Shown here in pieces: positions 1 through 6,730 of a DNA stretch of 7,214 nucleotides. The position numbers and the translations under genes were made by a program. The notes beneath the pieces are model-generated. The model worked only from the letters and a program-made list of their open reading frames with translations, did no database searches and was not told the DNA's origin. The stretch spans positions 1 through 7,214 of the forward strand of contig JACCSI010000501.1 of NCBI GenBank assembly GCA_013813075.1. The letters are read 5' to 3'. The first letter of the stretch is position 1. Each line of letters begins with the position of its first letter. Source of the DNA: Acidobacteriota bacterium. Its GTDB lineage: Bacteria; Acidobacteriota; Vicinamibacteria; Vicinamibacterales; UBA2999.

Positions 1-360
1 ATCGTGGGCGACATCAACCCAGCAGAGGCACGACGGCCGGCCGAAGTGTCGGTGGCCATCAACCCCACCAATCCGGGCCACATCGTTGCCGCGATGTTAC
101 AGAGCGGCGCCCTCGGCCAACCGCGCGTGAGTAATTGGACCTATACGTCGATGGACGTCGGCCGCAGATGGACGGGCGCACCGGCCCACAATCCGGACCA
201 CCGCGTGCAGGGAGACGACGTGGTGACGTTCAACCGGGACGGCGTAGCCTATCACTCGTACATTTCCGGTGTTGACGGCCACAGGCCAGCAGAAAGTGCA
301 AGCCGCCGTGGCGAGATTTCGTCCCGGCACGCAGGAACTGCAATGAAAGAGCGGCAATGA
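1..360 (+). pseudogene. Truncated BNR/sialidase-like secreted protein fragment
   Basis: The reading frame is open from the left edge of the window to a TGA at 358-360, so the true start lies outside. The encoded piece resembles the N-terminal part of BNR-repeat (sialidase-like) glycosidase proteins. It has the segment VAINPTNPGHIVAAM (about 49-93), an Asp-box SMDVGRRW at 148-171 (pattern S-x-D-x-G-x-x-W), and then QGDDVVTFNRDGVAYHSYIS (about 208-267). Family members usually continue for several hundred residues with more Asp-boxes. Here the resemblance stops near 268 and the last 30 or so residues look like arbitrary sequence. I read it as a gene truncated by deletion or rearrangement. The TGA overlaps the next gene's ATG by four bases (ATGA), but that overlap may be accidental. 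The family call is moderately sure; the truncation is inferred from expected length, without an alignment. Confidence 0.55.
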
Positions 361-1469
361 ACACGCGGTCCGGTCTGATTCTCCTCTTTGCGATTTTCGT
401 CAACGGTCTGTCGGCACTCATCGCACAGCCACAGGCCACGCCGACACCGGAACGAGACCTGCTGTCCCGGGTGCGGCGGCTCACGGTCGAGGGCCGACGC
501 GCCGGCGAAGGATATTGGTCGCCTGACGGCAAGCGGCTCGTGTTTCAGAGCGAACGCGAACCGGGCAATCCCTGGTATCAGATTTACGCGGTCGATTTGA
601 CGACCGGCGACACCGTGCGGATTTCGCCTGGCATCGGCAAGACGACGTGTGCGTTTTTTCGTCCGGGCACCGACCAAATCCTGTTCGCGTCAACCCACCA
701 CGACCCGCAGTCGAAGAAGTTGCAGGACGAAGAGCTCGCGCTTCGCGCCTCCGGAAAGGAACGCCGCTACGCCTGGGACTACGACCCGGAGATGGATATC
801 TACGCCGTGTCGGAGAAGACCAAAGCAATCGAGCGCCTGACCAACGCCCGCGGTTACGACGCCGAGGCCAGCTACTCGTCGGATGGCCAGTGGATTGCGT
901 TTTCCTCGATGCGTGACGCCTACAACCGCACGCTCAGCGACGCGGAGAGAAAGCAGCTCGACGTCGATCCGAGTTTTTTTGGTGAGATCTACATCATGCG
1001 CGCCGACGGTACGGGCCAGCGCCGACTCACGCAGGTCAACGGGTATGACGGTGGGCCGTTCTTCTCTCCCGATGCCAAGCGCGTCATCTGGCGGCGCTTC
1101 GACGAACAAGGCCTGATTGCGGATGTCTGGACCATGAACCTGGACGGCAGCGACCAGCGCCAGCTGACCGACTTCAAATCGATGAGCTGGGCGCCGTACA
1201 TTCATCCGTCCGGCGAGTACCTGCTGTTCGCATCCAACAAGCTCGGTTTCGAAAACTTCGAGGTGTTCATGGTTGACGTCGCCGGGACGAAACAACCGGT
1301 GCGCGTCACGTACTCGGACGGCTTCGACGGGTTGCCGGTGCCGTCACCAGACGGTAAGCAACTCGCCTGGACATCAAGCCGTGGCGGCGGACGGGAAGGA
1401 CAGATTTTTCTGGCGCAATGGAATCATGAGGCGGCACGCACGGCGCTCGCGGCGGCGCCACCGCGGTAG
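357..1469 (+). CDS. Secreted TolB-like PD40 beta-propeller protein
   Basis: This 370-residue protein starts with a signal peptide (hydrophobic residues 7-23, likely cleavage after LIA near 23). It then carries six PD40/WD40-like motifs with the S-P-D-G-x-x-[LIV]-x-[FW] signature: WSPDGKRLVF (54), FRPGTDQILF (101), YSSDGQWIAF (173), FSPDAKRVIW (236), IHPSGEYLLF (282) and PSPDGKQLAW (329). Repeats such as IYIMRADGTGQRRLT and VWTMNLDGSDQRQLT are typical of TolB-type blades, and six motifs fit a single six-bladed propeller. No catalytic domain follows, so it is not a DPP4-like peptidase; a binding or scaffolding role outside the cytoplasm is inferred. It precedes an exported M28 peptidase by 69 bases, suggesting co-expression and perhaps a shared peptide substrate. 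The start at 357 is supported by GAAAGAG at 345-351, five bases upstream. The fold is sure, the function is not. Confidence 0.88.
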   Translation: MNTRSGLILLFAIFVNGLSALIAQPQATPTPERDLLSRVRRLTVEGRRAGEGYWSPDGKRLVFQSEREPGNPWYQIYAVDLTTGDTVRISPGIGKTTCAFFRPGTDQILFASTHHDPQSKKLQDEELALRASGKERRYAWDYDPEMDIYAVSEKTKAIERLTNARGYDAEASYSSDGQWIAFSSMRDAYNRTLSDAERKQLDVDPSFFGEIYIMRADGTGQRRLTQVNGYDGGPFFSPDAKRVIWRRFDEQGLIADVWTMNLDGSDQRQLTDFKSMSWAPYIHPSGEYLLFASNKLGFENFEVFMVDVAGTKQPVRVTYSDGFDGLPVPSPDGKQLAWTSSRGGGREGQIFLAQWNHEAARTALAAAPPR

Positions 1470-1538
1470 CACGAAATACGGCACCGCGAAACGACACGAC
1501 CGCACGACCCGCACAAGACGGCACGAAGGACACGAAGC
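1470..1538 (+). repeat. Degenerate ~9-bp CACGA tandem repeat in intergenic gap
   Basis: The 69-base gap between the propeller and the peptidase contains CACGA at 1470, 1495, 1503, 1522 and 1531, plus the variant CACAA at 1512. The last five units start 8, 9, 10 and 9 bases apart, giving a degenerate tandem array of roughly nine-base units. The last two units contain GAAGGA (1525-1530), which sits eight bases before the peptidase ATG and so also serves as its likely ribosome-binding site. The array may be a simple-sequence relic or part of a dispersed intergenic repeat family. The window alone cannot distinguish these. Confidence 0.6.
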
Positions 1539-3356
1539 ATGTTTGGCCACATCATCAGAATCGCCGCGGTCGTCGCGCTGGCTGGGCTCAGTGCCAGCGC
1601 GCAAACAGCCACGCAGTCGAAGACCCGAGCGCACGTGCAGACGCTGGCGTCGGAACAACTCGAAGGCCGCATGGCGGGGTCCGCCGGGGAGCGACTGGCG
1701 GCGGAGTATATCGCCCGAGAGTTGACTCGAATTGGCGCCAAGCCGCTGCCCGGCCTGACAGATTTCTTTCATTCATTCGACTTCACCGCCGGTACCAAGG
1801 ACGCGGGCTCTACCATCACGGTGACCAGGGCCGGCGGCACGCCGCGGCGCTTCGCCACCACCGATCACGTGCAGGCGTTGTCCTTTTCCGACAGCGCCGA
1901 GGTGACCGGCCCGGTCGTGTTCGCGGGCTACGGGCTGGTCGTGCCGGAGAGTCAGAATTTCGGCTACGACAGCTACGTCGGACTCGACGTCAAAGACAAG
2001 GTCGTGGTGGTGCTGCGCTATTTCCCCGAAGATGCGGACCAGAAGACCCGCGCGATTCTCGCCCGCTACTCGGACCTGCGCTACAAGGCGATGGCGGCAC
2101 GGCAACGCGGCGCGAAGGCGATGCTCGTGATTGCGGGGCCACGATCGCCCAATGCCGGCGCGACCATACCAATGACGTTCGACACCGCGCTCGCCGGCTC
2201 GGGCATCGTCGCCGCCAGCATCAGCGGCGAGGCGGGGGCCGCGATTTTCGACGGCGTCGCGGACAACAAGCTCGAAGACGTGCAGAAAAGCATGGACACG
2301 GGTAATCCCCACGCTTCCGGCTTCGCGATTCCCGAACTGACGGTCGCGGTGAAGTCCGCGGTGCAACGCGAGACGCAAACCGGCCGCAATGTCGTGGCGT
2401 ATCTGCCCGCCAGCAGCTCCATGACCGGCGTTGAGAGGCCGTGGGTGGCGCTTGGCGCCCACTACGACCATTTAGGCCGCGGCACGAATGGCAACTCGCT
2501 CGCAGCCAAAGAAGAAGCAGGACGCATCCATTACGGCGCCGACGACAACGCGTCGGGCACCGCGGCAGTGCTGGCCGTGGCGGAAACCCTCGCGCAGCAG
2601 CCGCGCGGCCGCCACGTGCTGGTGGGCTTCTGGTCGGCCGAAGAAATCGGTCTGATCGGTTCGAACGCCTTCGTCAACAAGCCGCCCGTGCCGGCGGACC
2701 AGCTCGCGGCGTATCTCAATTTCGACATGGTCGGCCGCATGGTCGACAACAAGCTCACCGTGCAGGCCACCGGCACCAGCCCGGTATGGAATCGCATCAT
2801 CGAACAGGCCAACGTCGCCGCGGGTTTCGATCTGGTGCTGCAGCCCGACCCGTATCAGCCGACCGACGTGGCGAGCTTCAACGGCGTCAGCGTCCCGGCG
2901 CTCAGTTTCTTTACGAGCACCCACACCGACTACCATCGGCCCGGCGACACCGCCGACAAGATCAACTACGACGATCTCGATCGCGTCGTCGGCTTCGCGG
3001 CGGCAATCGTGAAACGTGTTGGCGATACCGCGGAGGCGCCGCAGTTTACAAAGGTCGACCAGCAGACGGATACGGCCGGCCGCGCCGGCGTTCGCGTCTT
3101 CACCGGCACGATTCCCGACTACGCGACCAACGTGAAGGGGCTGCTCCTCGGGGGAGTGATTGGCGGAGGACCGGCCGAAATCGCTGGCCTGCAGAAGGGT
3201 GACGTCATCATCGAGATCGCCGGCCAGACGATCGCCAACATCTACGACTACACCTACGCCCTGGAGCTCTTGAAAGTTGGCGAGCCGGTGAAGATTGTTT
3301 ACATGCGAGGCAGCGCACGTCAGGAAACGACGCTGACGCCGGGCGCCCGGAAGTAG
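1539..3356 (+). CDS. Secreted M28 zinc aminopeptidase with PA-like insert and C-terminal PDZ domain
   Basis: This 605-residue exported metallopeptidase is predicted to remove N-terminal residues from peptides with a two-zinc centre. A signal peptide ends at ASA|Q (residue 21). Residues about 115-290 look like a protease-associated (PA) domain (GPVVFAGYG, then VKDKVVVVL, then RGAKAMLVI). The M28 catalytic domain spans about 295-495 with every ligand visible: H308 (GAHYDHLG), bridging D336 (GADDNASG), general base E368 and ligand E369 (SAEEIGLIGS), D396 (NFDMVGR) and H466 (HTDYHRPGDT). A PDZ domain follows at about 515-600 (GLQKGDVIIEIAGQTIAN), probably for substrate or partner binding. The ATG at 1539 has GAAGGA eight bases upstream. 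It sits between the propeller gene and the Rieske gene on the same strand. The enzyme class is well supported; the substrate is unknown. Confidence 0.95.
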   Translation: MFGHIIRIAAVVALAGLSASAQTATQSKTRAHVQTLASEQLEGRMAGSAGERLAAEYIARELTRIGAKPLPGLTDFFHSFDFTAGTKDAGSTITVTRAGGTPRRFATTDHVQALSFSDSAEVTGPVVFAGYGLVVPESQNFGYDSYVGLDVKDKVVVVLRYFPEDADQKTRAILARYSDLRYKAMAARQRGAKAMLVIAGPRSPNAGATIPMTFDTALAGSGIVAASISGEAGAAIFDGVADNKLEDVQKSMDTGNPHASGFAIPELTVAVKSAVQRETQTGRNVVAYLPASSSMTGVERPWVALGAHYDHLGRGTNGNSLAAKEEAGRIHYGADDNASGTAAVLAVAETLAQQPRGRHVLVGFWSAEEIGLIGSNAFVNKPPVPADQLAAYLNFDMVGRMVDNKLTVQATGTSPVWNRIIEQANVAAGFDLVLQPDPYQPTDVASFNGVSVPALSFFTSTHTDYHRPGDTADKINYDDLDRVVGFAAAIVKRVGDTAEAPQFTKVDQQTDTAGRAGVRVFTGTIPDYATNVKGLLLGGVIGGGPAEIAGLQKGDVIIEIAGQTIANIYDYTYALELLKVGEPVKIVYMRGSARQETTLTPGARK

Positions 3357-3385
3357 CGCCGCGATCCGAAGACCCCGCTCCACGT

Positions 3386-3391
3386 AAGGTG
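3386..3391 (+). promoter_or_regulatory. Ribosome-binding site that sets the Rieske start
   Basis: AAGGTG lies nine bases before the GTG at 3401. An upstream in-frame GTG at 3389 overlaps this element and has no comparable site of its own. The downstream GTG is therefore the better start. Confidence 0.55.
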
Positions 3392-3400
3392 CCGAACACG

Positions 3401-3712
3401 GTGAGTGATTTCGTGGCGGTTGGAAACATTGCTGATTTTCCACAGGGCGCCGGGCGGTTTGCCCTGGTTTCTGGCCGCCACGTGGCGATCTTCCGACTAG
3501 ACGACGGCTTCTTTGCGATTGATAATCTCTGCCTGCACCAAGCTGGGCCGCTGTGCGACGGGCCAGTCGAGGGTCATGTGGTCACCTGCCCCTGGCACGG
3601 ATGGTCGTACGACATTCGGAGCGGCATCCTGGTGCAGGACGGTGGGGTCGGAGTGTCGCGCCACAATACGCGTGTCGTCGGCGACGTCGTGCAGGTTCAA
3701 CTGACTGATTAA
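3401..3712 (+). CDS. Small Rieske [2Fe-2S] ferredoxin
   Basis: From the GTG at 3401 this is a 103-residue soluble protein of the Rieske ferredoxin / NirD-like group. The cluster motifs are complete: C-L-H (QUERY residues 44 and 46, in NLCLHQAGPLCDG) and C-P-W-H (residues 63 and 66, in TCPWHGWSYD). Two Cys and two His bind one [2Fe-2S] cluster. The protein has no signal peptide or membrane segment and little beyond the Rieske fold, so it probably carries electrons in the cytosol to an oxygenase or reductase. No such partner is encoded in the window; the neighbours are a peptidase (44 bases upstream) and a small secreted protein. An alternative GTG at 3389 would add four residues (MPNT). I prefer 3401 because of the AAGGTG nine bases upstream and because proteins of this type commonly begin close to the first strand (SDFVAVGN). 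The family is sure; the redox partner is unknown. Confidence 0.92.
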   Translation: MSDFVAVGNIADFPQGAGRFALVSGRHVAIFRLDDGFFAIDNLCLHQAGPLCDGPVEGHVVTCPWHGWSYDIRSGILVQDGGVGVSRHNTRVVGDVVQVQLTD

Positions 3713-3736
3713 GCAACGCCGGATCTGGTTCCCCGC

Positions 3737-3742
3737 GGGAGG
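3737..3742 (+). promoter_or_regulatory. Strong Shine-Dalgarno for the small secreted protein
   Basis: GGGAGG lies nine bases before the ATG at 3752 but only three before an in-frame GTG at 3746, so it decides for the ATG. Its first three bases are the right arm of an 8-base palindrome CCCGCGGG (3732-3739). The palindrome has no loop, so it is unlikely to form a hairpin within one RNA molecule. Confidence 0.6.
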
Positions 3743-3751
3743 TTTGTGGTT

Positions 3752-4114
3752 ATGAAGGTTTCACTCGCCGTCGCGCTCATCGCTCTGGTAGGACTCGTCG
3801 CCACGCCACGTGCGCAAGGCGGGGTGGATGGTAACTGGGCCGTCACCTTCGACACGCCGATGGGCGCCATGGACGCCACCGCCAGCTTCAAATCGGATGG
3901 CGAGGAACTGACCGGCACGCTCGAGAGCCAAGCGGGTTCCACGACGTTCAAGGGCACTATCAAGGCCACCACGCTCAACTTCGTGATGAACATCAACACG
4001 CCGCAGGGGGACCTGTCGATTCAAATGACCGGTGAACTCGACGGCGACGCGATCAAAGGCACGTTCGATTTCGGCCAGGGCACTGGCGCCTGGACGGCGA
4101 AGCGGGCGAAGTAA
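3752..4114 (+). CDS. Small secreted beta-rich hypothetical protein
   Basis: The product has 120 residues from the ATG at 3752. Residues 3-17 form a hydrophobic signal-peptide core with probable cleavage between 17 and 21. The mature part consists of alternating short strands with G-T and D-G turns: GNWAVTFDTPMGAMDAT, then LTGTLESQAGSTTFKGTI, then LNFVMNINTPQGDLSIQMTG, then IKGTFDFGQGTGAWTAKR. This W...G-x-LTGT...F-x-G...GTF...W-x-A-x-R pattern recurs in small exported proteins of Acidobacteriota and related phyla, and suggests an antiparallel beta-barrel or lipocalin-like fold. No catalytic motif or cysteine is visible. The role is unknown; binding of a small ligand or an envelope function would be a guess. 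It is the last plus-strand gene before the convergent E1 gene and follows the Rieske gene by 39 bases. Confidence 0.8.
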   Translation: MKVSLAVALIALVGLVATPRAQGGVDGNWAVTFDTPMGAMDATASFKSDGEELTGTLESQAGSTTFKGTIKATTLNFVMNINTPQGDLSIQMTGELDGDAIKGTFDFGQGTGAWTAKRAK

Positions 4115-4192
4115 CTGCCGCTGCGTCTGCGGGAGCCCGGCGACACCCGCGCATTAGCCCGCCCGCGCCTCATCCGTCAGAAGACCTTTGAA

Positions 4193-6691
4193 CTAATACG
4201 CGATGAGCAGCCGCGCCGCGCGCTCGATGTCTGCTTCGCTCACCAGGAAAAACTCCTCGAGCGGCGGCGAGTACGGCACCGGCGTGTCGAGCGCGCCGAG
4301 GATGCGAATCGGCGCGTCCAGCGACTCGAACGCTTCTTCCTGAATAATCGCCGCGACGCTTTCGCCAATGCCGCCGGTGCGCGAGTCTTCGTGCACAATC
4401 AGCACCTTGTTGCAGTGACGCGTAACCGCGAGCACCAACGCTCGATCCAACGGCGCAATCGTGCGCAAGTCGAGCACGGCGGTTTCGATGCCGTCGGTCG
4501 CCAACGTCTGCGCGACGCGCATGCAGTGGTGGACGTAGGCGCCGTAGGTAATCATCGCCAGGTCCGAACCGCTGCGGCGCAGGGCCGCCTGTCCAATCGG
4601 TGTGGGAGCGGGAGCGTCTGTCGACAGCACTTGCTTGATCCGCGGGTCGCGATAGAGCGCGATGTGCTCGTAATACAGCACCGGATCCGGATCCGCGACC
4701 GCTGAGGCCATCAATCCGCGCGCGTCTTCGGGCGTCGATGGGATAACAATTTTCAACCCAGGGGTCCGGTAGAACCAGGGTTCGGTATTCTGGCTGTGAT
4801 AGGGACCTGCAAAGCGCAAGCCGCCCCACGGCATGCGCACCACCATCGGCACTTCCCCGCCCCAGCGATACCGAATCTTTGCCGCGTTGTTGACCAACTG
4901 GTTGAAGCCGGTCGCGACGAAGTCGTAGAACTGCATCTCGCCGATGGGACGCTGCCCCGCGAGAGCCGCGCCGACACAGACGCCCAGAACCGCGCTTCCG
5001 GCGAGCGGTGAATTGATGATGCGGTCGCCGAATTCCTTCAGCAACGGCCGTAACAACAGAAACGCGTTGCCGTACTGACCGCCGACGTCTTCGCCATAGA
5101 CGAACACCCGGGGGTCGGCACGGAGTGCGTCGCCGATGCCGAGCATGACGGCTTCGAGCAAGGTGTTGCCTTTCTTGTCGAATGGCAAACCAGATTCGAG
5201 CGGGGGGAGCCTGGCCGGACCCGAGGGATTCTGTGCGAGCCGCCAAGCCGGGTCGAGGACTTCGATGCGCGTGCGCGCCGGTTCATTCTTGAAGACGCCC
5301 ATGGCCGCTTCCTGCGGCTCGGGCCATGGCGCGGCGACAACAGCCTTGGCCTGTCGATCGACCAGTTCCTCGGCCCGGCGTCGGATGTCGTCGAGCTCAC
5401 CGCGCTTGATAATTTTCTCGCCCTCGAGGCGAGCCGCGTAGCGGGCGATCGGATCGCGCTTGGTCCAGAAGTCGTATTGCTCCCGGTTGGCGTAACCACC
5501 CTCGTGCAGCGCCGGATAGTCCCACGACGGCACCGATTCCTTGCCGTGATACAACATGTCGTCGTGGTGCGCATGGCCGCACATGCGCATCGACACCAGC
5601 TCAATCAGTGCCGGCCCCGCGCCCGCGCGCGCACGTTCGACGGCCCACGTGAACGCTGCGGCGACAACGTCAGGGTCGGTGCCGTCAACGGTGAGGCCGG
5701 GTATGCCGTAGCCCGCGGCCTTGTCCGCAAACACCCGAACCGCGGAGTTTTCCGGCACCGGCGTCGACAGTGCCGTCTGGTTGTTCTGCAGGCAGAACAC
5801 CGCCGGCAGCTTGCGCACCGCGCACAGATTGATCGCTTCGTGCCACTCGCCCAGCGACGAACCGCCTTCGCCAATAAACGACAAGGCGACGCGGTCGGAC
5901 CCCTGACGCGAGAAGCCCAGCGCGAGTCCGGCAATGCTCAGCGAGCCGATCGCCAGCGGCGCTGCCGCCGGCAGCACTCCCCAGCCCCAATCACCCGTGT
6001 GCAGGTCCTTGCCAAACATCGGCGGGCCCGCCTTGCCCATCTGCGCACTGAGGACCTGTCGCACCGCTTCGTCGTCGTGACGCATGGCGAGCGTCATCCC
6101 CAGGTCGCGGATGACCGGCGCCAGCACGTCGCCGTTCCAGGTGCCATCGTCGTTCTGATACTTGGGTCCACGGTGCAGGCGGATGCCCCCGGCGTAGATC
6201 GCTTCTTGACCGAGCGAGCGGAAACCCTTGCCTTGAAACGCGCGTTCGCCCCAGCGGACCTCGCCGCCCATGAAGAGCTGCTTGAGACGATTGTCGACGG
6301 CGCGTGTGAGCACCATGCCGAGTAGAATCTCGCGGCGCTCGTCCGCGGTGAGGGAGACGCGAATCGCTTCGCGAGCCAGAAAGCCGTCACAGGCTTCCAC
6401 GATTTCGGCCCGCGCCTGCTCCAGACGCTTGACCGCGGTTACTCCAGGGGTCGTCTCGTCAATGCCTTCGGGCGCCTTGAGGAGGTCGTAGAGCCTCTTG
6501 GCCAGTTCTCGACGGAACGGCGCCCGCAGTATCTCAACCTGTCTGGTGTCGCTCTCGGCGCCCGCGGCGCGCCGCGCGGTGGCTAAGGCATCGAGCGCAA
6601 GCGACAGGGCCAGCGGATGCCGCTCGGCGACGAACGCGCCAAGCCGGCGATCCAGTCCAGACAGTTTCGAGAGGTCGAGCGCGCGAGACAT
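4193..6691 (-). CDS. Fused alpha-beta 2-oxoacid dehydrogenase E1 (ThDP-dependent)
   Basis: An 832-residue single chain joins both E1 subunits of a pyruvate or branched-chain 2-oxoacid dehydrogenase complex, which decarboxylates the 2-oxoacid and passes the acyl group to E2 lipoate. Residues 1-110 are a helical N-terminal extension. The alpha part (about 113-430) has FRSLGQEAIYAGG and the ThDP/Mg motif G274-E-G...N303-N304 (26 residues between); GEG rather than GDG also occurs in branched-chain E1 alpha. It also has the GHAHHDD loop (372-378), like GHHSTSDD of branched-chain E1. A linker (about 430-505) leads to the beta part: YGEDVGG (532-538), YHSQNTEPWF and a transketolase-C-like end (about 700-825). 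At the position of the ThDP-activating glutamate (PLxE in relatives) the chain reads SPLAGSAVLG, with Gly565 (GGA at 4999-4997). No E2 or E3 gene is in the window. Substrate preference is unresolved. The start ATG lacks a clear Shine-Dalgarno. Confidence 0.93.
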   Translation of the reverse strand: MSRALDLSKLSGLDRRLGAFVAERHPLALSLALDALATARRAAGAESDTRQVEILRAPFRRELAKRLYDLLKAPEGIDETTPGVTAVKRLEQARAEIVEACDGFLAREAIRVSLTADERREILLGMVLTRAVDNRLKQLFMGGEVRWGERAFQGKGFRSLGQEAIYAGGIRLHRGPKYQNDDGTWNGDVLAPVIRDLGMTLAMRHDDEAVRQVLSAQMGKAGPPMFGKDLHTGDWGWGVLPAAAPLAIGSLSIAGLALGFSRQGSDRVALSFIGEGGSSLGEWHEAINLCAVRKLPAVFCLQNNQTALSTPVPENSAVRVFADKAAGYGIPGLTVDGTDPDVVAAAFTWAVERARAGAGPALIELVSMRMCGHAHHDDMLYHGKESVPSWDYPALHEGGYANREQYDFWTKRDPIARYAARLEGEKIIKRGELDDIRRRAEELVDRQAKAVVAAPWPEPQEAAMGVFKNEPARTRIEVLDPAWRLAQNPSGPARLPPLESGLPFDKKGNTLLEAVMLGIGDALRADPRVFVYGEDVGGQYGNAFLLLRPLLKEFGDRIINSPLAGSAVLGVCVGAALAGQRPIGEMQFYDFVATGFNQLVNNAAKIRYRWGGEVPMVVRMPWGGLRFAGPYHSQNTEPWFYRTPGLKIVIPSTPEDARGLMASAVADPDPVLYYEHIALYRDPRIKQVLSTDAPAPTPIGQAALRRSGSDLAMITYGAYVHHCMRVAQTLATDGIETAVLDLRTIAPLDRALVLAVTRHCNKVLIVHEDSRTGGIGESVAAIIQEEAFESLDAPIRILGALDTPVPYSPPLEEFFLVSEADIERAARLLIAY

Positions 6692-6699
6692 TCAGGCTG

Positions 6700-6705
6700 A
6701 TTCTA
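6700..6705 (-). promoter_or_regulatory. Possible -10 element for a leaderless E1 transcript
   Basis: On the minus strand TAGAAT (one mismatch from TATAAT) is followed by eight bases and then the E1 ATG at 6691. A start site six to eight bases after the hexamer would fall at or next to the A of the ATG, giving a leaderless mRNA. This agrees with the absence of a Shine-Dalgarno there. No good -35 hexamer is visible 16-18 bases upstream, so the call is tentative. Confidence 0.35.
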
Positions 6706-6730
6706 CCGCGCCGACTCGTGGCCACGCCGA

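Noticed and set aside
274..276. GEG in place of GDG in the E1 alpha ThDP motif (residues 274-276) as a lost metal ligand
   Set aside because: GEG also occurs in branched-chain 2-oxoacid dehydrogenase E1 alpha, and the paired NN is present at the right distance. Coordinates here are residue numbers of the E1 protein (gene 4193-6691).
2441..3202. 253-residue plus-strand open frame overlapping the M28 catalytic domain
   Set aside because: Very Arg-rich composition and complete overlap with the zinc-ligand region mark it as a frame shadow.
3389..3400. Upstream GTG start for the Rieske gene
   Set aside because: This GTG lies inside the likely Shine-Dalgarno AAGGTG of the 3401 start and has no good site of its own.
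2472..3443. 323-residue minus-strand open frame opposite the peptidase gene
   Set aside because: It is antisense to a well-supported M28 gene, has no recognisable domain, and reflects the scarcity of stops in high-GC DNA.
4129..4150. Possible terminator hairpin GCGGG...CCCGC in the convergent gap
   Set aside because: Only five paired bases around a 12-base loop and no T-run on either strand; too weak to call.
4170..5246. 358-residue minus-strand open frame in another frame of the E1 gene
   Set aside because: It is Arg/Ala-rich shadow sequence overlapping the conserved E1 beta region, with no domain and no independent start signal.
5477..6325. 282-residue plus-strand open frame opposite the E1 alpha region
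   Set aside because: His/Arg/Gln-rich antisense shadow of a conserved enzyme; no motif supports it.
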